DNA of 64,000 bases from JBBQVS01 sp964250805 (GTDB lineage Bacteria > Chloroflexota > Ktedonobacteria > Ktedonobacterales > Ktedonobacteraceae), in contig CAXUHG010000003.1 in the NCBI GenBank assembly GCA_964250805.1, forward strand, positions 1 to 64,000, given 5' to 3'. The notes beneath the pieces are model-generated. The model searched no databases. It had not been told where the DNA came from and saw nothing but the letters and a program-made list of their open reading frames with translations. The first letter of the stretch is position 1, and each line of letters begins with the position of its first letter. This document shows, piece after piece, positions 1 through 8,519 of this stretch. Position numbers and translations under genes: made by a program.

Positions 1-86
1 CGCGTGCCCCCCCACCCCCGCGCGCCCCCCCTGGCGGGTCCGACCCTTGCGGTCTCCCTGCTACGCAGCTACGCCATACATAAACG
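1..86. other. C-rich scaffold edge, no gene
   Basis: The first 30 or so bases are almost pure C and G runs, quite unlike the mixed composition of everything after about position 65. No coding or RNA signal is visible. This may be a low-quality contig end rather than biology. Confidence 0.4.
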
Positions 87-2621
87 TTACTTATACGTCA
101 ATAACAGATTTGAAAAGGCAACTTCGGTCTTATTCAAATTCACAAGCATTCCAACCAAGCCGCCCATCAGCGAGCCATCCTGTGCATCGCCAACCTTTTT
201 ACCATTCACAAGCAGAGTGAATTTTTTCCCGCTAATCACAACCTTGAAAGTATTTGTGTTCTTGAGTCCGTGCCCCTGATGAAACTCTTTCCCGAAACTA
301 CCAGACCAGATAGTAGTCCAGGGTTTATTCGGATTGCTACCATCGTCGTATTTCAGTAGTTGGTAATTGCCGCCCTTAGTGTTTGCCACCTCAAAGATGT
401 AGAATGACTTGTACGTCTTGCCATTTTTCTGGTGTACGCCAAAGTTAAAAACCAGACCGAACTGATTTGTGATCAACGTTTCATCGCCGCTCAAAGCGTC
501 CATCGTCAACGAGTAAGCATAGGAACCACTTACACTTTCATCTGGAAGTAACGCAATAGCGAGCGAATTTGTGTCATTATTGATAATGTGGTACGCATGG
601 TCTTTGAACGTGTATATCTGTGACCCACTCGTCGTCACATGCCAATTATGACTATTTTCGCTCAACGGGTCGCTCAGAATGATGTTCGCCTGCATCGTTG
701 CGGTAGCTTGGACTGCAACGGTGGCCGCCGCATTGGGAGTCACCACAACTCGCTGCTGTTGCGTTGTATTCGTCGAGGAGTTACGTGCGATCAAGAAAAT
801 ACTGGAGCTAAAGATCACCAGGCACGCGACTACAAGCAGCACGGCAATCTTCACGTTTTTCTGTAAGTCTCGAAACGCCTGTACTGGTTTACCCGCTAGC
901 AACGTTTTCATAGCATCGGTTGATGTCTTGGGCGTTGTTGTCGCCTCTTCTGGCTCTTGTGGCAATACAGGTAAAAAGCCTGTAACGAATTGACCGGGTT
1001 GACCCGCGACGGGAACCTGCACCACCTTAAAAGATTGCTGTAATTTCATTGTGGTAGTGGTACCCTGACCAGGATAGATACCGCTCTGACCTAACGTGCC
1101 AGTATTACCGCTTTGCTGAGTGGGTGCAGCTCCAAACAAGCTATTGGATGCATTCACTGACGACGGCGAGACACGATTCAAGGCCATATCTCTGGTAATA
1201 TTCCCAGTTGTATCCCTGGGTGTAGATGGTACCGATGGAAACGCAGGGGGAATGGGGAAAGCTGTTTGTGGAACATTCTCACTAGGTACATTGCTATTGT
1301 TCGTAGTCGGATGCAGACTCATTCTATGCACAAAACGCGGCTTGATTTGCGACTGGGTATTCGACCCCGGCTGTGTAGTAGGTAAGGGAGCAGCACTACG
1401 GTTCGTTGGTGCCTGTTCCTGTGATATATCGGATGCGAAGGATATGGGCGTGTATGGGTTGTTGATGGTATAGTTGTCATTCGTTGGTTGCGCGGAACTC
1501 GTTGACGGCGGCATAAAATCAGCAAACGAGGGCAGTGTCATACTGGTTTTTGCGACAATATCATTTTGTGCAGTCTCCTGTGCCGGGCGTGGAGTCATAG
1601 GCACGAGAGAGGGTGAGCTTACACGTGAAATACTACTGAGTTTTGGCTTTTGTGATGGCGCGCTTGGTACTATACCCGTTTGCCACGAAGGATCAAAGAG
1701 TCCCTTTGACTTGTATGCGCGATTATCTCCATTCTGGGTACTCTGTGGAGTAAGTTGTATGCCAGCAACGGCGAGGGCGAGTCGAAACGCACTGGCAATA
1801 TCCTGAGCGTTGGAATAGCGGTCGTCAGGCTTCTTCGCCATTGCACGTAATATAACTTGTTCCGCTGGAATAGGCAGGTCTTCGCGTAAGGATCGCGGAG
1901 CGGGTGGGGGTGTATTGATCTGCTGCATAGCAATCTGCATAGGCATCGCGCCCTTAAACGGCGTTCTACCCGTGACCATCTGGAAAAGCACAACACCTAG
2001 CGCGTACAGGTCGGTACGGGCGTTGATTTCTCCCCCGATCACCTGTTCCGGTGCCATATAGTCAGGGGTACCAAGTGGAACGCCAACACCAGTAAGACTT
2101 GCTTGCGCAGATGAATCTTCCGCAATCACCTTGACCAATCCAAAATCGGTGAGCAGAAGCCTTCCTTCAGCAGTCATCAATATATTGGCAGGTTTCACAT
2201 CGCGATGCACAACACCACGCGCATGGGCCACATCGAGCGCGGCGGCGATCTGGTCGAGATACTGCACCACTTTAGGCAAAGGAAGCTGGCGTGTGCGTTC
2301 CAATTCATCACGCAACGTACCACCGCTGATATAAGGCATCACGAGATATGCAAGACCATCGACCTCGCCATATTCATGAACGGGCAAGATATTGGGGTGT
2401 TCCAGAGAGGCGGCGGCATCGGTTTCACGACGAAACCGTTCAAGGAAAGCTGCATGCTGGCTGGGACTCAGACGCGTGATAGGCAGCAGTACCTTAACCG
2501 CGACCTGTCGTCGCGGTCGAGATTGTTGCGCCAGGAACACTGTTCCCATGCCGCCCTGCCCTATCAATCTTTGTAGGGTACAGGTACCAAGTGTTTTTCC
2601 AATCAAAGCTTCTGCGTTCAT
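87..2621 (-). CDS. Membrane Ser/Thr protein kinase (PknB type) with extracytoplasmic lectin-like domain
   Basis: Seen: a complete Hanks-type kinase domain at residues about 13-280, with glycine loop GQGGMG (21-26), ATP-binding Lys43 in VAVKVL, catalytic HRD (139-141), DFG (159-161) and an APE-type motif (YMAPEQ). A long Ser/Thr/Pro/Gln-rich linker follows, then one hydrophobic helix near residues 590-615, then about 225 residues that look like a concanavalin/LamG-type beta-sandwich outside the membrane. The start ATG is preceded by GGGGAAACAG. It lies 9 bp after its upstream paralogue, so the two are probably one leftward transcript. Role inferred: transmembrane sensor kinase, perhaps sensing glycan. 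No partner phosphatase or substrate is visible. Confidence 0.9.
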   Translation of the reverse strand: MNAEALIGKTLGTCTLQRLIGQGGMGTVFLAQQSRPRRQVAVKVLLPITRLSPSQHAAFLERFRRETDAAASLEHPNILPVHEYGEVDGLAYLVMPYISGGTLRDELERTRQLPLPKVVQYLDQIAAALDVAHARGVVHRDVKPANILMTAEGRLLLTDFGLVKVIAEDSSAQASLTGVGVPLGTPDYMAPEQVIGGEINARTDLYALGVVLFQMVTGRTPFKGAMPMQIAMQQINTPPPAPRSLREDLPIPAEQVILRAMAKKPDDRYSNAQDIASAFRLALAVAGIQLTPQSTQNGDNRAYKSKGLFDPSWQTGIVPSAPSQKPKLSSISRVSSPSLVPMTPRPAQETAQNDIVAKTSMTLPSFADFMPPSTSSAQPTNDNYTINNPYTPISFASDISQEQAPTNRSAAPLPTTQPGSNTQSQIKPRFVHRMSLHPTTNNSNVPSENVPQTAFPIPPAFPSVPSTPRDTTGNITRDMALNRVSPSSVNASNSLFGAAPTQQSGNTGTLGQSGIYPGQGTTTTMKLQQSFKVVQVPVAGQPGQFVTGFLPVLPQEPEEATTTPKTSTDAMKTLLAGKPVQAFRDLQKNVKIAVLLVVACLVIFSSSIFLIARNSSTNTTQQQRVVVTPNAAATVAVQATATMQANIILSDPLSENSHNWHVTTSGSQIYTFKDHAYHIINNDTNSLAIALLPDESVSGSYAYSLTMDALSGDETLITNQFGLVFNFGVHQKNGKTYKSFYIFEVANTKGGNYQLLKYDDGSNPNKPWTTIWSGSFGKEFHQGHGLKNTNTFKVVISGKKFTLLVNGKKVGDAQDGSLMGGLVGMLVNLNKTEVAFSNLLLTYK

Positions 2622-2630
2622 CTGTTTCCC

Positions 2631-4937
2631 CTAGTTTCGTGTAAGCAGAAGGTTTTTGAAGGCAACTTCTGTACCATTCAAATTCACAATCATACCAACC
2701 GTGCCGTTCGTGAGTGAATTATCCTGCACCGTTGTCATAACCTTGCCATTGACGGTGATAGTGAACTTCGAGCCGTTCATAAACACTTTGACTGTATTCG
2801 TGTTCTTGACGCCCTGCCCCATGTGGAACTCGTTGCCAAGCGGCTGGTGCCAGAGCTTTGTCCACGGTGCGTTAGCGGCGGCGGCACCTTTCGAATCATC
2901 GTATTTCCAGAACTGGTATTCGCCACCCTTGCTATTCACGATCTCCAGACTATAGAACGTAGTAACCGACGTTTTGCCCTTTGTTTGTTGATTGAAGCGC
3001 ATAATCATGCCGAAGGAGTTGTTGGGCGAGTTGTCGTCGCCCTTAACCTCATACATCGTCAAGGAATACGCAATAGGACCTGTAAACGGAGGCGATTGTA
3101 ACACCGTCGCGCGTCCATTGTCGCCTTGATCGGTTATATGATACGCGCCATCTTTGAATGCGTAAACGTTGGCAGGCGTCGTCAACCAGTTATTGGTGTT
3201 GGTGCTTAACGGGTCATCAAGAATAACATTTGCACGGGCAGTCGTTGTCGCCTGAGCAAACGTTGTCGCCTTCACATTCGGTGTTCCCATGTTGGTTGGA
3301 TAGGTACCCGTTTGTTTTGTCAAGGTAGGTGTTGTATGAGAGTGCATCAACCAAAAGGTACCAGCGGTTCCAATGAGTAGGAGCAGCACAGCGACAAGCG
3401 AGAGCATTGTCACCAACTTCTTAGGCTTCTTGCCACGAGTCGTCTCTTCGAGTGGTGGTAACTGTGTCGTTGTAGATGCGGAGGGCAGTAAACCTGTGAC
3501 AAAGCGACCGGGCTGACCTGCAACGGGAACCTGCACAATTTTTAGTGGTGATGTAAGTTTGACAGTGTTCCTTCCGTTTCCTGCATCGGCAAGCTCACCA
3601 GTGTTTGTTCTCAGGACAGGCAATAGTTGTTGTGTGCCCTCTAATTGTGGTGAGGGCACTCGTAGGCTATCTGTTGAGGGTACAGGTCTGGCAAGTGTGG
3701 GTAGCATACCAGTCGCTCCCATATCTCTTGCTCCCTGCTCCGCACCTGCTGTTCTAGCGGTACCCGTTGCCATCTGTGGAAACTTCCCTGTACGCGATAG
3801 GAGGCCAGTAGGTCGTCCTGTCTTCGCGCTGGGCATTGAACCAGTGGTTACAGAGGGCAATATGCCAGTTGGATCATGTAGCAGTCCAGTACCACCACCA
3901 TTATTTGCCCTGTATGCGGACAACATACCGGTTGGACGGTGAAGCAGACCATTGCCCTGCACTCCTAATGGAGAGATAGGCTGTTGCGGTGCTGCACGCA
4001 GCGTACTCTGTGGCGTCAACAGGCGAGCAGCGGTAGCACTATTAAGGGCGGCAGTTGCGCCAGCTCCCAGAGGAATGCCTGTGCCAACCAGAGCCATGCG
4101 AAAGGCATCGGCGAGGTCCTGCACGCGTGCATATCTATCGGAGGGACGTTTCGCCAATGCGCGGAGAATAACTTGTTCCGCCGCAACTGGCAGGTCTGGT
4201 CGTAACATCTGTGGTGATGGAGGTGGAATTTGCAAATGTTGCGAGGCGATCTGCATAGGTGTCTCACCCTGAAATGGCGTTGTGCCAGTAATCATTTGAT
4301 AGAGGATGATACCAACCGAGTAGAGGTCTGAGCGACCATCGACTTTATCACCAATCACCTGCTCTGGTGCCATGTAGTCAGGTGTACCAACGGGTGCGCC
4401 TTCGCCAGTGAGCCGGGCCTGTGGCGTTTGGCTTTCGGTGATAACCTTGACAAGACCGAAGTCGGTCAGCAAGAGACGGCCCTCGTGTGTGATCAAAATA
4501 TTGGCGGGCTTGATGTCTCTGTGAATAACGCCGTGAGCATGGGCACAATCGAGGGCAGCGGCGAGTTGATCGAGGTAATTTACCACCTTGGCTAACGGCA
4601 TAGGGCATTCGCGTTCCATCTCGTCACGCAACGTGCCACCACGAATATAGGGCATCACGAGGTAGGCCAGATTGCCACGCTCACCATATTCATGAACGGG
4701 CATGATGTTGGGATGTTCCAGTGAGGCTGCCGCATCAGTCTCGCGGCGGAAGCGCTCTAGGAAGGCAGCAAGCTGATTTGGCGTTAACGATGCCATTGGC
4801 AATAATACCTTGACCGCAACCTGTCGGCGCGGACGCGACTGTTGCGCGAGATAGACCGCCCCCATGCCACCTTGCCCAATCAAACGTTGCAGTGTACAAG
4901 TGCCTAGCACTGTCCCTATCAATGCTTCTGCGTTCAT
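2631..4937 (-). CDS. Membrane Ser/Thr protein kinase, tandem paralogue
   Basis: Seen: same architecture as the following gene. Kinase domain at 13-280 with GQGGMG, VAVKVL (Lys43), HRD and DFG at nearly the same positions. The linker is low-complexity and Gly/Thr-rich, carrying repeated TGxLP/TGLL-like phrases. One transmembrane helix (LSLVAVLLLLIGTAGTFWL) precedes an extracytoplasmic domain of about 220 residues, clearly homologous to that of its neighbour. A conserved VAGQPGxFVTG phrase sits just before the membrane segment in both. The kinase halves are nearly collinear and the linkers have diverged, so a local duplication is the simplest origin. It is the first gene of the pair; GGAAGAGAATCGT precedes the ATG. 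Confidence 0.9.
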   Translation of the reverse strand: MNAEALIGTVLGTCTLQRLIGQGGMGAVYLAQQSRPRRQVAVKVLLPMASLTPNQLAAFLERFRRETDAAASLEHPNIMPVHEYGERGNLAYLVMPYIRGGTLRDEMERECPMPLAKVVNYLDQLAAALDCAHAHGVIHRDIKPANILITHEGRLLLTDFGLVKVITESQTPQARLTGEGAPVGTPDYMAPEQVIGDKVDGRSDLYSVGIILYQMITGTTPFQGETPMQIASQHLQIPPPSPQMLRPDLPVAAEQVILRALAKRPSDRYARVQDLADAFRMALVGTGIPLGAGATAALNSATAARLLTPQSTLRAAPQQPISPLGVQGNGLLHRPTGMLSAYRANNGGGTGLLHDPTGILPSVTTGSMPSAKTGRPTGLLSRTGKFPQMATGTARTAGAEQGARDMGATGMLPTLARPVPSTDSLRVPSPQLEGTQQLLPVLRTNTGELADAGNGRNTVKLTSPLKIVQVPVAGQPGRFVTGLLPSASTTTQLPPLEETTRGKKPKKLVTMLSLVAVLLLLIGTAGTFWLMHSHTTPTLTKQTGTYPTNMGTPNVKATTFAQATTTARANVILDDPLSTNTNNWLTTPANVYAFKDGAYHITDQGDNGRATVLQSPPFTGPIAYSLTMYEVKGDDNSPNNSFGMIMRFNQQTKGKTSVTTFYSLEIVNSKGGEYQFWKYDDSKGAAAANAPWTKLWHQPLGNEFHMGQGVKNTNTVKVFMNGSKFTITVNGKVMTTVQDNSLTNGTVGMIVNLNGTEVAFKNLLLTRN

Positions 4938-5282
4938 ACGATTCTCTTCCTTACTGTGAACATCTAACCACTACGCGGGAAATGTGTCCGCGTATACATC
5001 TCCATCCTGGCACACCCCTACTCCACCTATCTTTATTAACTCTGTGCTTACATCTTAGTCAAGAAGACCCTTTCTGACAATGAATAGCCCACTTTTCATG
5101 ACCAAAGTAATGTCTGTTTCAACAAAAACACCCGTATTCGCACCTCTCTGTAAGAATGAACGAGGAAGGAGTATTGTTCTTGGTAAAGTAGGACATGGAG
5201 TTCGTAGGGGCTTTTACAACATACCACCATCTCATTCGTAGATACCTTTGTATCGTTTTAGCGTATTTAGAGGAGAGAAGGC
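4938..5282. other. Intergenic region upstream of the kinases
   Basis: No convincing gene. It should hold the leftward promoter of the kinase pair and, at its right end, the rightward ribosome site (AGAGGAGAGAAGGC) for the small peptide at 5283. No clear operator was recognised. Confidence 0.4.
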
Positions 5283-5518
5283 ATGAACGAGAATACATCG
5301 AATACTTCTAGCGAGCGCGAGGCAATGCTCAAAGAACTATTAGTGCGTATGACTACTCACTGNNNNNNNNNNNNNNNNNNNNNNNNNNNNNNNNNNNNNN
5401 NNNNNNNNNNNNNNNNNNNNNNNNNNNNNNNNNNNNNNNNNNNNNNNNNNNNNNNNNNNNNNCTAGCGAGCGCGAGGCAATGCTCAAAGAACTATTAGTG
5501 CGTATGACTACTCACTGA
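5283..5518 (+). CDS. Possible 26-residue peptide, interrupted by the assembly gap
   Basis: Seen: an ATG at 5283 follows a strong ribosome site (GAGGAGAGAAGGC). Before the Ns the frame reads 26 codons beginning MNENTSNTSS and ending LLVRMTTH. The last 55 bases before the gap are repeated exactly after it, and the base after the repeat completes a TGA stop. If the two contig ends are simply overlapped, the gene is a 26-aa hydrophilic peptide. If the gap is real, the frame could be longer. No family is recognised. A strong hairpin about 110 bp downstream could end its transcript. Confidence 0.4.
5308..5517. repeat. 55-bp identical copies flanking a 100-N gap
   Basis: Bases 5308-5362 and 5463-5517 are identical, separated by exactly 100 Ns. 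This is the pattern left when two contig ends sharing a k-mer-length overlap were scaffolded without merging, although a genuine tandem repeat that broke assembly is also possible. Confidence 0.85.
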
Positions 5519-5629
5519 TGATCCTCGAAGCAAACAACGCGAGTATTCGCTGTATGTAGAGGCAAGATGGGATCAAGAGGAGAAGCCAAGAAGGGGTTTG
5601 TTCGCCTACACTTTACAAGGTTAATGGTG

Positions 5630-5685
5630 GTAGAAATTGAGGAAATGGTCCGTGGTCCATTTCCTCAATTTCTACAAATTTTTAT
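5630..5685 (+). terminator. Strong stem-loop with A/T tail
   Basis: A perfect 19-bp inverted repeat (5630-5648 and 5657-5675) with an 8-base loop, followed by AAATTTTTATT on the plus strand. This is a good candidate for an intrinsic terminator of the small-peptide transcript. Confidence 0.6.
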
Positions 5686-5849
5686 TCTCCGCTCGTAACT
5701 GCCCTTTCTTCCCACGCTCCCAAGCTATGTGCCAATCAAGCCGCTAACGCACACAATCAGCGTCGCAAGTGGGAAAACAATTCACCGTCATGCTAGAACG
5801 CTGATTATATTATATTAAGTGGGGAAACGGCGAGCGAGAACGAGGTCGT

Positions 5850-6830
5850 CTAGCTTGCAACGGGGATTTGAGGAGGGGGGAAAGTTGTGTCCCTGAATTC
5901 CTCTAGCACTTGTGCAGGCAACGTGTGAGCGAACTGGGCAATCTCTGAAGCTGTACGCACCTGGTTGCGTCCCAGGCGTTTGGCCCAGTACATAGCTTCA
6001 TCAGCTTGATGGAGGAGCTGATTACTACTCTTTGCGTCTTGAGGGTAAGAGGCCACCCCGATACTCACTGTCACCAATAAGCCACCTGAGACATGTTCAG
6101 TGACCAGCGGTGAAGAGCAGAGTGCTACCCGCAGGCGTTCGGCGACCTGACAAGCTTCCGCCTGCTCTGTACCTGGAAGAACGAGAACAAATTCTTCACC
6201 TCCCACACGCCCAAGTGTATCTGTCGCTCGCAGGACACTACGTGCTCGTTCGCCGAGTTCGCGGAGTACCGCGTCGCCAATCCCATGACCATACGTATCA
6301 TTCACCAGTTTAAAACGATCCCCATCGAAAAAAAGGAGCGAGAAAGGCGAGGAGGTGCGTTCTGCCTGTTCCCAAGTACTATTGAGCTGCTCGATCAAGG
6401 AGCGATGATTAGGCAGACCTGTCAAATTATCGGTCAGAGCCTGTTGCCTGATCAAGGCGTTTGCTTTAGCCAGGCGGCGATTTATGGAAAAGAAATAGCC
6501 AATAGATTGCCCAACAACGAGAGCAATACCATTACCTATTGTAAAGTTTATAATGAGTATAGAAGGCCAGTGTAGGCCATAGGAGCGAAAGCAGAACAGC
6601 AAGGTAACAAACTCAATCGCCCCCCAGACGATGGTACTCCCTTTGCGCTCACGCAGATAGGCGGCTGTGATCAGAGGGATAAATCCCAATGGACTATAGG
6701 CTGGGAGGTTCAATAGCTCAGCACCTGTGAGCATATACGGAATGATGTAGACTATGGTCAAAGCGGTGATGATTGTCCAGGCAACTCGATCGCTAATATA
6801 TTGTTTGGATAGTCTGCTGAGATAGGCCAT
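5850..6830 (-). CDS. Membrane-anchored diguanylate cyclase (GGDEF)
   Basis: Makes cyclic di-GMP from two GTP. Seen: several hydrophobic helices in residues about 17-112, a short linker, then a full GGDEF domain from about 130 to 300. The domain has the entry motif DNLTGLPNHR (134-143), metal-binding Asp169 in FFDGDRFK, active-site GGEEF (210-214) and an RxxD product-inhibition I-site at 201-204, five residues upstream. The catalytic site is intact, so an active, feedback-inhibited enzyme is expected. The ATG follows GAGAAAGGGAGAAGTT. The membrane part belongs to no sensor family I can name. It has no operon partner. Confidence 0.92.
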   Translation of the reverse strand: MAYLSRLSKQYISDRVAWTIITALTIVYIIPYMLTGAELLNLPAYSPLGFIPLITAAYLRERKGSTIVWGAIEFVTLLFCFRSYGLHWPSILIINFTIGNGIALVVGQSIGYFFSINRRLAKANALIRQQALTDNLTGLPNHRSLIEQLNSTWEQAERTSSPFSLLFFDGDRFKLVNDTYGHGIGDAVLRELGERARSVLRATDTLGRVGGEEFVLVLPGTEQAEACQVAERLRVALCSSPLVTEHVSGGLLVTVSIGVASYPQDAKSSNQLLHQADEAMYWAKRLGRNQVRTASEIAQFAHTLPAQVLEEFRDTTFPPPQIPVAS

Positions 6831-7090
6831 AACTTCTCCCTTTCTCTAATACGGCTATTCTACAGGACCACGCTCGCGACGAGTATCATGGATGTCTCTG
6901 CAGCGGACCGATAAGTTCATGGTAAGAGTACCTCTGGGTTTACCTAATTTAGCGTATCGACATATCCGCGAGTTTTCTTGAGCAAATACGTAAGTTTCTT
7001 CTGAAAAGAGAGAGGGCCAAAGAACTTGAGCCAGGACTGACTGGTATCGGTTCAACTCCTTCCTTTGCTATCGGGCAACGTGCAATACTG

Positions 7091-7663
7091 GTGCAGACGG
7101 ACCAAGGCAATGTATTGTGGGATTGCATCTCGTTACTGGACGACGAGACGATACAGACCGTTGAGCAGTTGGGTGGCATAGACGCAATTGCAATCTCACA
7201 CCCACATTTCTACACCTCAATGGTGGACTGGGCGAATGCCTTCGACGCGCCCATCTACCTGCACGATGCCGATAAGCAGTGGGTGATGAGGCTGAATGAG
7301 CGCATCACCTTCTGGTCTGGCGAGACACAGCCCCTACTGGAGGATGTAACACTGATTCGCCTCGGTGGTCATTTCGCAGGTAGTACAGTTCTTTATTGGG
7401 CAAGAGGCTCAGGACGTTTGCTAACTGGAGACACAATTCAGGTTGTCGCGGACCGTAACTGGTTGAGCTTCATGTATAGCTATCCGAACATCATTCCTCT
7501 ACCCGCATCAAAAGTGGCAAGGATGCGTGATATCGTCGCCCAATACGATTTCGAGCGTCTATACGGTGGCTGGTTTCCCAGCATTGTTGCTCAAGATGCC
7601 AAGAATGCTGTAATGAGGTCGGCGGACAGGTATATCAAAGCGTTAGAGGGAGCGTTCGTTTAG
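7091..7663 (+). CDS. Metallo-beta-lactamase-fold hydrolase, N-terminally incomplete
   Basis: Seen: residues such as ISHPHFYTSMVDW (the HxH-type region), GGHFAGST, TGDTIQVV and MYSYPNIIPLP, characteristic of a family of MBL-fold hydrolases usually about 250 aa long. The annotated GTG start gives only 190 aa. The same frame stays open and family-like upstream to about 6960 (PGLTGIG, PSFAIGQRAIL), but there is no start codon and the Cys-rich N-terminal segment usual in such proteins is missing. It is therefore probably a decayed or truncated gene. Substrate unknown. Its stop overlaps the convergent neighbour by 4 bp. Confidence 0.65.
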   Translation: MQTDQGNVLWDCISLLDDETIQTVEQLGGIDAIAISHPHFYTSMVDWANAFDAPIYLHDADKQWVMRLNERITFWSGETQPLLEDVTLIRLGGHFAGSTVLYWARGSGRLLTGDTIQVVADRNWLSFMYSYPNIIPLPASKVARMRDIVAQYDFERLYGGWFPSIVAQDAKNAVMRSADRYIKALEGAFV

Positions 7664-7926
7664 AAGCGATAGAGAAAGATATGCTCCGTCTCCGACAGAC
7701 TCAATAGATAAATCTCACCTACATGATTCTCCGCCAATACATGTGCTGTCTCTTGAAGCATGTTCGGTGCTACTAACTGTATTTGCTCTCGCAACTCAGA
7801 AAACGTTCCGTCTTGGAGGTGTACTTGAGATGAGCGTAAGGTATCGTTGTTCACCTCCACATGCTTCTCTGGATACTGCTTACTCAAGGCGAGCAGGCAG
7901 TTATCTAATGTATCTTCTTGTTCCAT
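7660..7926 (-). CDS. Hypothetical 88-aa acidic protein
   Basis: Not recognised. The sequence is hydrophilic and acidic with no membrane segment, and ends in an alternating hydrophobic stretch (IYLLSLSETEHIFLYRF). A weak ribosome site (AAAGGTGAATAAAGAACG) precedes the ATG. It converges on the hydrolase gene with overlapping stops. Its length and sensible composition support a real gene, but no function can be proposed. Confidence 0.5.
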   Translation of the reverse strand: MEQEDTLDNCLLALSKQYPEKHVEVNNDTLRSSQVHLQDGTFSELREQIQLVAPNMLQETAHVLAENHVGEIYLLSLSETEHIFLYRF

Positions 7927-8096
7927 CGTTCTTTATTCACCTTTATGTTTGACGCATCCATTCAAGAGATGCGCACATTGCTTCGCTCGTGCGTAGGACG
8001 TGATAATACAAATGAATGTATGTAAGGACGGATTTATCGCGTCCGCGAGCAATCAACCACTGACGAGGACGCGATAAATTGGTCTCTACATCCCTG

Positions 8097-8399
8097 TTAC
8101 TCAGGGGAAGCTTTAGCATCAGTGCTTGTGCCATTGTCGCTCCCACGATATTGTCCAGTATCGATACCAGTGCCATTACCAGCACCAGCATGTGGATCAC
8201 TACCAGGACCAACACTTTGTTCGCCCTGATATTGGTAGGAATCTGCGGAGGCTGTACCAGGAGCGGTACCGGCGTTCAGACCAGACCCCATATCTCTCTG
8301 ACGATCAACGCGGGGCATATCCAGTGCAGGCTGATTGTCGGTGTTGTCTTGAGGTTGGTTCTCTTGCTCCTGAAATGGATTCTGATTCGGATTGTTCAT
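8097..8399 (-). CDS. Hypothetical 100-aa disordered protein
   Basis: Not recognised. Composition is dominated by Gly, Asn, Gln, Asp, Thr and Ser with almost no hydrophobic residues, so the product should be intrinsically disordered. GAGGAAGGCAACG before the ATG is a good ribosome site and is the main reason to accept it over overlapping frames. Confidence 0.5.
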   Translation of the reverse strand: MNNPNQNPFQEQENQPQDNTDNQPALDMPRVDRQRDMGSGLNAGTAPGTASADSYQYQGEQSVGPGSDPHAGAGNGTGIDTGQYRGSDNGTSTDAKASPE

Positions 8400-8519
8400 C
8401 GTTGCCTTCCTCTATTGTGAAAGTCTGGCTGTTACGGAATAGTTGTTATGCGTATGCGTTTATCACGCCAAAGCAATCATGATGGTTTCAGGAGACTTGA
8501 TGAAGGAACAAGAGAGTTT

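Noticed and set aside
7943..8215. Leftward 90-aa frame overlapping the disordered protein gene
   Set aside because: Overlaps a frame with a much better ribosome site; its His/Val/Leu-rich start looks like a frame shadow.
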